A stretch of 24,544 nt of DNA, from contig JADKIQ010000026.1 in the NCBI GenBank assembly GCA_016721245.1, forward strand, positions 1-24,544, written 5' to 3'. This stretch comes from Sphingobacteriales bacterium (GTDB lineage: Bacteria > Bacteroidota > Bacteroidia > Chitinophagales > JADIYW01). The notes under the pieces are model-generated. The model was given only the letters and a program-made list of their open reading frames with translations. It searched no databases and was not told the DNA's origin. Positions 8,373 to 15,918 of the stretch are shown in pieces; the first letter of the stretch is position 1, and every line of letters starts with the position of its first letter. Position numbers and translations under genes: made by a program.

Positions 8373-9062
8373 TTAAGGTAGAGTAAACAGAAGGTGTGCA
8401 TGTCGGACTTGATCTTCCATTGACCTTATATTAAAATAACAAGCTAAATTGTTAAAAGGCAAAAAATTACTTAATCCAAATGTTCTTTCTCCAACACCTT
8501 CTGTTATTACCGTATTGTAGGTGGATATTTCCTGTTTCACTTGCGTGTTTTCAGGGAATCCATAAACAGTTATAGATATACCGCCATTATCAATTGCAGT
8601 AATACCAAAATCATTCATATACTCATTAAAAGCGTTTACATATCTTGTAACACCACCCGCTGTTCTTAATTTAACTAATTTAAAATATCCAATTTCTTGT
8701 ATCTCATATGCTGGTGTAATACTATTGTCATAAGTAAAAATATAACAATATGCTTGACCTTCATAAAAGAATGAGAAAGAATTTATAAAATGATTTTCAG
8801 GTGTTAAATCTATATCAAACCTTATTCCGTAATACTCACCTGTTCCTGAACCGCTACCGAAAGAGCCTAATCCTACCCAAATCTTTTCCATAGGTAAAGC
8901 TATATTGTTACCGTCAAAATTCTGATTTATCAAAGATGTTGGTGTAAAAGCAACTTGAAACTTCTTTTCTGCCGTTGCATCTATTTGTACAACATCACAT
9001 GCATTTCCACATGCATTGTCTTTTTTTTCTGTTAACCATTGATATTTAGGAACGAAACTCAT
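8373..9062 (-). CDS. Hypothetical tail/baseplate protein
   Basis: A 229-aa beta-rich protein without signal peptide. An N-terminal Cys pair (DNACGNACDVVQID, residues about 16-28) is followed by strands with many aromatic residues (NHFINSFSFFYEGQAYCYIFTYD). Its layout parallels the gene directly upstream: Cys cluster first, then a domain with PENxFI (here PENHFI; there PENQFI). The two may be diverged paralogues. It starts right at the stop of that gene, implying coupled translation. Position in a tail gene block suggests a structural role. Confidence 0.5.
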   Translation of the reverse strand: MSFVPKYQWLTEKKDNACGNACDVVQIDATAEKKFQVAFTPTSLINQNFDGNNIALPMEKIWVGLGSFGSGSGTGEYYGIRFDIDLTPENHFINSFSFFYEGQAYCYIFTYDNSITPAYEIQEIGYFKLVKLRTAGGVTRYVNAFNEYMNDFGITAIDNGGISITVYGFPENTQVKQEISTYNTVITEGVGERTFGLSNFLPFNNLACYFNIRSMEDQVRHAHLLFTLP

Positions 9063-9629
9063 TTAGCTTAATTTTATATACCATACATCTGACGGTATCC
9101 CTGAAATTGTTACTGTTATTTGTGTTGGTGTTGGCATTGAATTATATACAGGCTGTACAGGTATAGTAATATACTCGCTACCGTCTTTATAATAAACATC
9201 TATTGTCGGTATATCTCCAAATACAACCCAATCCGATAAATTAAATACTTTACTGTCTGTTCCTGAAATTGCATATATTTTAGGCTTACAGCATTTGTTT
9301 ATTGTTACATTTTCCACAGGTGTATATTCAGCATCTTTATAAACGTCAACACGCATTGAAAAACAATCGTATAAAGCAGAACCAACGGCATAAGTAAACG
9401 GAGTGCCATCAGGATTAATCATTCTCCAATAAATAAATTGATTTTCAGGAAATATGGTTAAATCTAATTCAACATCTTCATTTGCAACGCCTGTAATAGA
9501 ATACTTAAACCTAAACTGTGTTTCAAATTGTATCTTATGCGTTCCGTTTTGCTCAAATGAAAAAGGTAATGTAATTGTATCGCATGAATCGAAACAACCT
9601 AAATCATATGTATTTGTACAGCAGTTCAT
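9063..9629 (-). CDS. Hypothetical tail/baseplate protein with N-terminal cysteine cluster
   Basis: The 188-aa product opens MNCCTNTYDLGCFDSCDTI, five cysteines in 16 residues, followed by beta-strand segments (HKIQFETQFRFKYSITG, DVELDLTIFPENQFIYWRM) and another Cys pair (NKCCKPKIYAI). It resembles the next gene in general plan. No catalytic motif is visible. The Cys cluster may bind metal or form disulfides in the assembled virion. It begins 1 nt after the membrane protein gene ends. Confidence 0.5.
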   Translation of the reverse strand: MNCCTNTYDLGCFDSCDTITLPFSFEQNGTHKIQFETQFRFKYSITGVANEDVELDLTIFPENQFIYWRMINPDGTPFTYAVGSALYDCFSMRVDVYKDAEYTPVENVTINKCCKPKIYAISGTDSKVFNLSDWVVFGDIPTIDVYYKDGSEYITIPVQPVYNSMPTPTQITVTISGIPSDVWYIKLS

Positions 9630-9630
9630 A

Positions 9631-9909
9631 TTATGCTATTTTTCTAAAAATTAAAAGTCCGTTACTTACTACCGAAATCAAAACAAATAAAGGTAGGCAA
9701 TAAGTAAAAATTAAAAACGTTAATACACCTATCCATACCATTGTACACGTCTGGCACGTACCTAATGGCTTTCCTATCCACTTATTTTCAATTATCTTAT
9801 ACCACCAATGCAATATCATACCCTCATCTAAACAAAGGAAATAAAGCAACCCAAACACAGCAGATGTTTCAGCTATAAAAATGATATTTACAATTTCTAA
9901 CATTGACAT
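9631..9909 (-). CDS. Small membrane protein with CxxC loop (DUF1360-like)
   Basis: The 92-aa protein has about three hydrophobic segments: residues 5-27 (IVNIIFIAETSAVFGLLYFL), 56-72 (MVWIGVLTFLIFTYCLP) and 73-87 (LFVLISVVSNGLLIF). Between the first and second lies WIGKPLGTCQTCTMVW. A Cys pair before a W-containing helix is the mark I recall for DUF1360-type proteins, which are often coded by phages; this name is from memory. It may sit in the host inner membrane and serve in DNA entry, lysis or exclusion. It overlaps the upstream gene by 13 nt, so it is part of the same tail operon. Confidence 0.6.
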   Translation of the reverse strand: MSMLEIVNIIFIAETSAVFGLLYFLCLDEGMILHWWYKIIENKWIGKPLGTCQTCTMVWIGVLTFLIFTYCLPLFVLISVVSNGLLIFRKIA

Positions 9910-10331
9910 ACTAAACCATCACAATCGTTATAAAAATCCTCAATAGAATCGAATGTTATTTTTAACAAACAAGCATCCTTTATACTTAAATTTTCCTCTG
10001 TTTTTACCGTTACAAAATCAGACTTAATACTTTTAATCGTTATTGACTTTTGATTAAGTTGACTTAAAACAGTTTTACGCACCGAATCCAAAGTATATTT
10101 ATTTACAAAATCAAAGTAAACAAATGCATACTCTTTTGTTATCTTGTATTCGTATTCATCACACTCTAAACGTACAGACTTTGTTGCTGTTTCAAATCCT
10201 GTTTCACGAATATACGCACCGTGACTATTAAACTCCACTTCTTTAAATGGTTGGCAATCTCCAATAATTAACTTATTATCTAAGAATTTAGCAACTCCCT
10301 GAACTTCAAATGGTAATTCTAAGTTAAACAT
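9897..10331 (-). CDS. Hypothetical neck/tail completion-region protein
   Basis: A 144-aa protein with alternating beta strands (SVRLECDEYEYKITKEYAFVYFDF, KSITIKSIKSDFVTVKTEEN) and a C-terminal Cys tail (DCDGLVCQC). It overlaps both neighbours by a few nucleotides. Its place after the gp10-like gene matches where tail terminator or neck proteins are often found, but the sequence itself shows no family motif. Confidence 0.45.
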   Translation of the reverse strand: MFNLELPFEVQGVAKFLDNKLIIGDCQPFKEVEFNSHGAYIRETGFETATKSVRLECDEYEYKITKEYAFVYFDFVNKYTLDSVRKTVLSQLNQKSITIKSIKSDFVTVKTEENLSIKDACLLKITFDSIEDFYNDCDGLVCQC

Positions 10332-10903
10332 TTCCGAATGCCTTTTTTAATTCACCAACAATCTTTTTACCTACAAACGACATAGCTTTTTTCTGCTCCT
10401 GAATAGATGCGTAAAATACTTTTTTACCTCTTCTTTTTTCAAATCCACGCCCTTTATTCTGTGATAGCAAATTAGCAAACTTAACTTGATACACTCCACT
10501 ACCTATTTTAGTAGTTAAACCGCTTTTTGCTAACTCAAAGCTATATTGTAAATCTATCTCGGCTGTCTGCCTGCCTTGTATCTGTCTTAATTCTTTATAA
10601 CCACCATCTAAAACAAATAAATGTTTGCCTTTTACAGTTCGCCATTTCCATCCTCTTTTTCTTTTGCGCCTCAAAGAAAGTATTTGCACCGCCTTTATTA
10701 ATGAAAGATTTTGCACCAATTAAAGTTGGCTTAGTCGAGTATTGTCCTAATTTACCACCGCTTGTATCTTCATGTTCACCAAAAACCCTTGTTTTAATAT
10801 CAGCTAATAGATTAAACGTTGCAGATTCAAAAGTATCTGCAATAAGATTATCGAAATTACCGATAAAAAGGTTTAATTTATCCGCCTGTTGCTGTGGTGT
10901 CAA
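10324..10903 (-). CDS. Head-tail joining / tail completion-like protein (HK97 gp10-like), frameshifted
   Basis: Two overlapping frames, 10595-10903 and 10324-10719, join at a run of five T (10656-10660) into one protein of about 192 aa: MTPQQQADKLNLFIGNFD up to FFEAQKKKR, then GWKWRTVKGKHLFVLDGGYKEL and on to KKIVGELKKAFGNV. Removing one base restores the frame. Basic residues dominate the second half, and the end fits the closing helix of gp10/virion-morphogenesis type proteins, which connect head and tail. That assignment is tentative. The start ATG overlaps the upstream stop (10900-10903), consistent with translational coupling. Confidence 0.5.
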
Positions 10904-11820
10904 TTCCTAACTACTTTTATAGATGATATACTAACATTCTTTACAATCGGCTTAACGTTGCTCTTTACAACAATCTTAGGTGCTACCGTTTTTTTATTAC
11001 ATGATGAACAAGCCATAATATTTTCTTTTAAGGTTTCTGTCCTACATTGAGAATCATAATATACCATCATTACAACAGCATTATATTTTTGTGAGTTAGT
11101 ATAGTTTGTAAATACATCAGTAGTATATACTTTAAACCAATACTTACCTAAAATCTTGTTTATTACAATCGGTGCTATTAAATCAACATACTTACATAAA
11201 TGTACTTCTTTTGAACATCTAACCTGAAACGTGAATACAAAAGGATAATCATTATAATCATCGGAATAAGTGTACCATTGTACGCCCTCACATCTACATT
11301 CATTAGATGCTTTATTTTTGTAGATTTCACCTTCAGTAATAATACGCAACTTAAACACATCTGAAACAAACGAGTTAATATTTATAGTCACTGCATCTCC
11401 ATCACTCGGTGTATCTGAATATAATTCCGTTGTTTCTGTTCCTTGAATAAGTTGTACTGTTGTTTCACCACCTGTTTTAACGTAAAATGTAAGAGATGAT
11501 AAATAAAACTCTCCTAACTCACAATCATCATCTTTTGTTAAAGTTACTGTTTTTGTTCCTGTAAATTCGTTTACACTTTCTGACATTCCATAAGTAACAT
11601 CATTTAGTATTTTATTTGCCTGCATCCCATCAAAAGTAATATCATTGAAAGTTTCTTTCCAACTTTGAGAAACGATAGTATCAAGCATAGCCTTAGCATT
11701 GGTAAATTTATCATCGTTTACCTTTGATGCTGAATTTAAAGATATTCCGTAATCATCTAAGTAATACCTAAACGCTTTATTACAATCTTTGTAGCCTATT
11801 ATATTTTTGGTGCAGTCCAT
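10900..11820 (-). CDS. Hypothetical virion protein, first gene of neck/tail operon
   Basis: The 306-aa protein begins MDCTKNIIGYKDCNKAFRYYLDD and has a central beta-rich part (ETTVQLIQGTETTELY, DVFKLRIITEGEIYKNKASNECRC). Residues near 270 read ENIMACSSCNKKTVAPKI, followed by a lysine/valine-rich tail; the ATG there could be the start of a separate short protein, since such Cys-Ser-Cys starts occur alone in related phages as far as I recall. It is the first gene behind promoter copy C with a leader of about 70 nt. No family recognised; the operon context implies a structural role. Confidence 0.5.
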   Translation of the reverse strand: MDCTKNIIGYKDCNKAFRYYLDDYGISLNSASKVNDDKFTNAKAMLDTIVSQSWKETFNDITFDGMQANKILNDVTYGMSESVNEFTGTKTVTLTKDDDCELGEFYLSSLTFYVKTGGETTVQLIQGTETTELYSDTPSDGDAVTININSFVSDVFKLRIITEGEIYKNKASNECRCEGVQWYTYSDDYNDYPFVFTFQVRCSKEVHLCKYVDLIAPIVINKILGKYWFKVYTTDVFTNYTNSQKYNAVVMMVYYDSQCRTETLKENIMACSSCNKKTVAPKIVVKSNVKPIVKNVSISSIKVVRN

Positions 11821-11836
11821 ATTAGTAAAAAAATAA

Positions 11837-11872
11837 CGTGAGGTTCAAATTTTAAGGCTTGACTCCCTCACG
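11837..11872 (-). promoter_or_regulatory. Inverted repeat in leader of the neck/tail operon
   Basis: CGTGAGG (11837-11843) and CCTCACG (11866-11872) can pair as a 7-bp stem with a 22-nt loop inside the leader between promoter copy C and ATG 11820. A competing small hairpin CCC-TCAC-GGG uses the same bases (11865-11874). It could tune translation or mRNA stability; no known riboswitch is recognised. Confidence 0.35.
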
Positions 11873-11895
11873 GGTATTTAAAAGAAAACCTACTG

Positions 11896-11936
11896 CAAAA
11901 TTATTATATTAAGAGTTTGAAACGTTTACTTTTTTG
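11896..11936 (-). promoter_or_regulatory. Phage late promoter, copy C (neck/tail operon)
   Basis: CAAAAAAGTAAA (11936-11925), one base off the other copies, is followed by exactly 21 nt and TAATTTTG (11903-11896). It lies immediately after the leftward terminator and reads into the gene starting at 11820. Confidence 0.75.
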
Positions 11937-11940
11937 CATT

Positions 11941-11967
11941 AAAAAACCGCCACTTAGGCGTGGCGGT
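11941..11967 (-). terminator. Intrinsic terminator, leftward
   Basis: Read on the minus strand, ACCGCCAC pairs with GTGGCGGT (8-bp stem, 6-nt loop) and is followed by a run of six T. It is the most GC-rich hairpin seen in the window. It would end transcripts coming from the tape measure/tail operon after they cross the rightward lipoprotein gene in antisense. No T-run follows on the plus strand. Confidence 0.8.
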
Positions 11968-11986
11968 CAAACGTAATATAAAAACT

Positions 11987-12118
11987 ATGAAAAATAAGAC
12001 TTCGCAATATTACAAAATCTTTTTGAATTATGCAAATGTTTTATTATTTAGATTGATTCTAAATTACGCAGATATGATACACATTCGGAACTTATTGTTT
12101 ATGTTTGTTGTTAAATAG
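11987..12118 (+). CDS. Possible 43-aa small protein upstream of the lipoprotein
   Basis: An ATG-started frame on the plus strand encodes 43 aa: a basic, Tyr-rich start (MKNKTSQYYKIFLNYANVLL) and a hydrophobic end (RNLLFMFVVK). It ends 5 nt before the lipoprotein ATG and spans the lipoprotein's likely promoter. It may be a leader peptide or chance frame. There is no other support. Confidence 0.25.
   Translation: MKNKTSQYYKIFLNYANVLLFRLILNYADMIHIRNLLFMFVVK
12100..12107 (+). promoter_or_regulatory. -7-like box for the rightward lipoprotein gene
   Basis: TATGTTTG matches TAnnTTTG and ends 16 nt before ATG 12124, close to the spacing at promoter copy D. No clear TTTG or CAAAAWAGTAAA box is found upstream, so this gene would be controlled differently from the late operons. 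Confidence 0.4.
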
Positions 12119-12123
12119 ACTAT

Positions 12124-12401
12124 ATGAAAAAGATAATTTTAATTCTATCGGTTTTATTCTTTTTGAGTTGCAAAAAGAAAATTTGTACAACATTCCAAAC
12201 GTCATAACTCCAAATGGTGACGGTGTAAATGATACATGGGTAATTCCTTTTGAAAACGCTAAAGTATTAATTTATAATCGTGCAGGTGCTACTGTGTTTC
12301 AATCCGATAACTATCAACAAGATTTTTCAGGATTAGGATATTACGGAACTCTTTACTTCACAATAAATAATTCAATAAACGGGTACATTACCGTTATCTA
12401 A
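12124..12401 (+). CDS. Lipoprotein with a bare T9SS type B sorting-like domain, needs a -1 frameshift
   Basis: The ATG frame codes a lipoprotein signal (MKKIILILSVLFFLSC, lipid Cys at residue 16) but stops after 27 codons. The -1 frame continues as KENLYNIPNVITPNGDGVND, then VLIYNRAGATVFQSDNYQQD, and ends GYITVI. That is the motif series of the gliding-motility-associated C-terminal domain (type B sorting domain of the type IX secretion system): PN(V)xTPNGDGVND, IYNRxGxxVF, GTLYF, NGYI. Restored length is 92 aa, so the mature protein is almost only this domain. The frames meet at C AAA AAG (12171-12177): either a -1 slip or one missing A. It is rightward, between two leftward operons, and its end overlaps the tail gene end. 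It would sit in a membrane and might interfere with host T9SS or gliding surface structures, common phage receptors in Flavobacterium. Confidence 0.65.
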
Positions 12402-14371
12402 TTACATCCACAAATCAAATCATTAGTCATAAGTATTAACGTGCTTTTTTTGCCGTGCTTATACTTAAATTCTTTAATCCAATGCTTATAACCTATCACA
12501 TTAATGCAACCATTCTTGTTGTTTATTGCATTTTTATACTGTGAATAACTAACAGGATATTCAAATGTTGTAACATACGGATAAGTATCTTGGCTTGAAT
12601 TTACAGTAACACACGAATCAGAATCATCTATTAACTCAAAACTCATTAAATCAGGCTCAAATACTACGACATCTGTCGGATTACTACCGACAGGATAAGA
12701 TACTATTAACTCACAGCATACTACATTATCTACAACCAAAGGTATTAATCCAGTTTCTACCGTTAAATCTATTCTATCTGTAATTGAATTTAATGCAAGT
12801 CCTGTATCTGTGTAAGTATTTAGTAAAGTTCCAAATGTATCATCTGAATAAACCCTAACATGCAGGGTATAAGTTACGTTTGCCGTTGGATTATTAGCAC
12901 CAACTCCTTTAGTTTCACGTTGATACAAATTCAATGCCTGTGATTTAAAATTATAGCTATTATCTAACTGACACTTGAATATAGTAAGGTTGTCAGACCC
13001 AGCACCAAAATCATGCGTAACATTTGACAAACTATCTTGGTTATCAATAAAATATTCAGATACTTGCCATTGTACATAATTCTGTACATATCCTAAAACA
13101 TCGGTAACGTTTAAAGTTTGACCGTCTTTAGTTGCTAAGAATCCATAGCTTGACTGTCTTTGTATCTCAATGCATTCACGATAATACTGAATAAAATTAG
13201 CTAAAACGTTTTCATTTCTTATTGACTCGTTATAGTAGTATTTTGAACTTTTAGCATCTAATGTAAACACTCCAAAATTCTCATTTGAAACAACTTCATA
13301 ATTCCACAAAAATATTGATGAATCATTTTCATAGTCTGTATCAATGTCGAATATTAAAGCCTCAATAATTACATTAGAATCTATTATGTAATCACTAACA
13401 AGATTTAATACGCTATCTTTTTCACCTAAACATGAACCGCACTTTCCGTAACCCTCTTCATTCCATGCCTTATATCTTAATTGAGGATATGTTATTGGCG
13501 TATCTTCTAATACATTTGTATCCTTACTGCCAATACTTATTTGATTAAAGTTTCTTTTGTTATCGTATTCCTGTGTAACTTCAATAGGTAAAACATCTAT
13601 ACTAAATAACTCTTCATCTGAAAAAAAATAGCTTTCGTGTTCTACTCTTAAATACGGATTATTAAATTCATCGTATTCAATAGCCATATAAATTGCTAAC
13701 TTCTTTCTAAGTTCCTCAAATATATCATTAAAAGAAAGTTCAGGATATTTTTCAGATATTGCAAAGCCGTGATTATGCATACTAAAACCTGTTGTAATAG
13801 CATACTTATTGTCAGTTAAATAATCAGATACAACATTAATTGTATTGTCTGTGTAATAATTAATAATAAACTTCATTACATCTAAAACATCAAAACCGCT
13901 TATAATTTTATACAATGTAGGACTTGAAACATTGTAAGGCATTTTAAATAGCTTAGTGTTAACTAAAATATCCTCACAGTTCTTTGTTTTAGCATTAAAT
14001 AAGCTAACTTTATTGTTTAGGTAGCCATCTATGTACGCACTAAATGAATTATCTTTTAAATCGGTTATGCAAACGCATTTTACAACATCTCTTTTCATGC
14101 CTATAACCGACATGGTAGCGTTATAATTGTAATCGCTTTTAGTATCTTGTATCTTAACATTGAAAACATGGCATGTATTTTCTTTTAAAGTATTGCAAAC
14201 AAAAGAATAAGCATTGCCACCAAATTTAAGCATTGCATCCGATTTCTCTCTTATAATCTGTCTTTGATTATTAAACCCATCCTCACGAACTATCGAAGTT
14301 TCAAAAGAATCATTGATATTGATAATGTCTTTTGCATCCTGTAATATATTGTCGAAATAAACATTATACAT
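12398..14371 (-). CDS. Large tail protein after the tape measure (tail tip/baseplate candidate)
   Basis: The intact 657-aa protein starts within the stop of the tape measure gene. In siphophages this place holds distal tail and tail-associated proteins, which link the tube to the receptor-binding apparatus. The sequence is beta-rich with many Asn, Ser and Tyr: early SFETSIVREDGFNNQRQIIRE, a cysteine pair near CVCITDLKD, a central part around residues 320-350 with YGKCGSCLGEKDS, then a late jelly-roll-like part (YTLHVRVYSDDTFGTLLNTY) and the Cys tail LICGCN. No hydrolase motif was found. The assignment is from position and size. It is the last gene before the terminator at 11941-11967. Confidence 0.6.
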   Translation of the reverse strand: MYNVYFDNILQDAKDIININDSFETSIVREDGFNNQRQIIREKSDAMLKFGGNAYSFVCNTLKENTCHVFNVKIQDTKSDYNYNATMSVIGMKRDVVKCVCITDLKDNSFSAYIDGYLNNKVSLFNAKTKNCEDILVNTKLFKMPYNVSSPTLYKIISGFDVLDVMKFIINYYTDNTINVVSDYLTDNKYAITTGFSMHNHGFAISEKYPELSFNDIFEELRKKLAIYMAIEYDEFNNPYLRVEHESYFFSDEELFSIDVLPIEVTQEYDNKRNFNQISIGSKDTNVLEDTPITYPQLRYKAWNEEGYGKCGSCLGEKDSVLNLVSDYIIDSNVIIEALIFDIDTDYENDSSIFLWNYEVVSNENFGVFTLDAKSSKYYYNESIRNENVLANFIQYYRECIEIQRQSSYGFLATKDGQTLNVTDVLGYVQNYVQWQVSEYFIDNQDSLSNVTHDFGAGSDNLTIFKCQLDNSYNFKSQALNLYQRETKGVGANNPTANVTYTLHVRVYSDDTFGTLLNTYTDTGLALNSITDRIDLTVETGLIPLVVDNVVCCELIVSYPVGSNPTDVVVFEPDLMSFELIDDSDSCVTVNSSQDTYPYVTTFEYPVSYSQYKNAINNKNGCINVIGYKHWIKEFKYKHGKKSTLILMTNDLICGCN

Positions 14372-14642
14372 ATCGCTTTCTTTGCGTTTCTAAATTCTTA
14401 ACTATCTTTTCCGTTCCACGTTCCCGAACCTTATTACCCTCTTTTGTGTATTGGCCTAACCACCACATCTCACTCGCTAATTTATCTAAACGTTTATTGA
14501 TAGAACTATAATCGTTATTCTCATTAGAAACAGGCAGAGCTATATTTGAAGGATTTGGAATATTTGAGAATATGTCAGGTTGTAACGCTGTACTTACGGG
14601 AACAAATAACTTATGGAATGTACCTTTATGCATCGCTTCCAA
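14364..14642 (-). CDS. Tape measure protein, C-terminal fragment
   Basis: This 92-aa frame (MEAMHKGTFHKLFVPVSTAL...) is the natural end of the tape measure protein. One missing base in an A run near 14654-14662 joins it to the middle fragment as PVEQTKENLPALEAMHKGTF, which completes the family-like phrase GGVPIEVEGEEYVMPVEQTK. The C-terminal helix (SSINKRLDKLASEMWWLGQY) is typical of tape measure ends. Its stop overlaps the next gene's start, so no separate start signal is likely. Confidence 0.6.
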   Translation of the reverse strand: MEAMHKGTFHKLFVPVSTALQPDIFSNIPNPSNIALPVSNENNDYSSINKRLDKLASEMWWLGQYTKEGNKVRERGTEKIVKNLETQRKRYV

Positions 14643-15514
14643 TGCTGGTAAATTCTCTTTGTTTGTTCAACAGGCATTACATACTCTTCTCCCTCAACCT
14701 CAATAGGTACACCGCCTCTTTCATGCCTTGCGCCTTTTATTAATCCTAACTTCTTAGATACTTGACCGCCATCTCTAAATTGTGGTAATGGTGCTGATGC
14801 AATTAAAGCTACTTGCGCCAACCCGAATGCAGATGCAAGTGCAGCAGCAATACTTTTTACAACTATACCGCCAGGTGTTGACGTGAAAGCACTAAACGCT
14901 GCCTGTGGTATCATTGCAAATGCCATAGCAATATCAGCAGTTCTTTGTTTTCTTGCAGCCTCGTTTTTAATCTTAGCCATTTCCTTTTGATACTGCTTTT
15001 CAGATATTAATCCTTGTTGCTTACGTTGGTCTAAGGCTCTAATTTCATTCTGTGAACGTACCTCTATTGCTTGACTGGCTAAATTGCCTATTCTATTTGC
15101 AACGTCTGTTAAACCGCCTATTAAGTCACCTATTGCCCTAAGGTGTTCCTGTTCCGCCTGTAATCTTCTTTCTCTGTCTGCATTTTCTCTTTCTGCTCTT
15201 GCTGTTCTAAAAGCCTCTTCTTTTAGCTTTCTTTCATCATCTGATTTTTCTCTTATTGCTTTTTCTCGTTGGTCTTGCGCCTCTAATTCTGCAATATATT
15301 CAGCACTTTTTAACTTTCTAAAATCAGAAGTGCTTTGTAGCCTTTCACGTTCTTTTCTATCAAGTTCATCTAATTGCGCTTGGTGACGTGCCTCCGCTTC
15401 TCTTTGTAGCTTTCTAAGCTTAAAGATATTATCAGTTTCATCTTTTAATTCTTTTACTTTAGTTGATACTTTTGTTTTTTGTTTTTCAGGTTTTGGATTA
15501 TTTATTTTATCCAA
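14594..15514 (-). CDS. Tape measure protein, middle fragment
   Basis: Up to 306 aa: a long, highly charged coiled coil (FRKLKSAEYIAELEAQDQRE, then many E/R repeats), then the hydrophobic part IAMAFAMIPQAAFSAFTSTP and AAALASAFGLAQVALIASAP, then PQFRDGGQVSKKLGLIKGAR and GGVPIEVEGEEYVMPVEQ. Hydrophobic segments followed by a Gly-rich piece are the hallmark of tape measure proteins. Coding continues upstream to 15919 in the other frames (DKLKDLAKQREK, ELADKQIADLQTELDYKIAI, QTAAQKLKLDSYKKAEQKVL, DIKGQKSIWNQRGATKEQL); shifts are needed near 15653-15659, 15845 and 15865. The ATG at 15514 is therefore not a real start. Confidence 0.65.
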   Translation of the reverse strand: MDKINNPKPEKQKTKVSTKVKELKDETDNIFKLRKLQREAEARHQAQLDELDRKERERLQSTSDFRKLKSAEYIAELEAQDQREKAIREKSDDERKLKEEAFRTARAERENADRERRLQAEQEHLRAIGDLIGGLTDVANRIGNLASQAIEVRSQNEIRALDQRKQQGLISEKQYQKEMAKIKNEAARKQRTADIAMAFAMIPQAAFSAFTSTPGGIVVKSIAAALASAFGLAQVALIASAPLPQFRDGGQVSKKLGLIKGARHERGGVPIEVEGEEYVMPVEQTKRIYQHWKRCIKVHSISYLFP

Positions 15515-15918
15515 TTCGTCTTTTGCTTCTTTAATTGTTAAAGTATATTTCTTGAATGCAATATCAGCAAGTCTAACCTTTTCAGATTGTGCATCTAATT
15601 GCTCTTTTGTAGCACCTCTCTGATTCCAAATGCTCTTTTGCCCTTTTATATCTTTTTTTCTATTTCTGTTAAAACCTTTTGTTCGGCTTTTTTATAGCTA
15701 TCTAATTTTAACTTTTGCGCTGCGGTTTGTTTTTTAATACTTTCTTCTAATGCACCCTTTCTGTCAATCTCTCCTATTGCTATCTTATAATCTAATTCCG
15801 TCTGCAAATCAGCAATTTGCTTATCTGCTAATTCAGATTCTTTTCTCTTTGTTTTGCTAAATCTTTAATTTATCTCTTGTGCTTGCAATTGCTAATTTTA
15901 ATTTATCCCAATTAGCAG

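Noticed and set aside
15084..15386. 100-aa plus-strand frame opposite the tape measure gene, rich in Ser and Leu
   Set aside because: It mirrors the E/K/R-rich coiled coil on the coding strand and has no start signals; a shadow frame.
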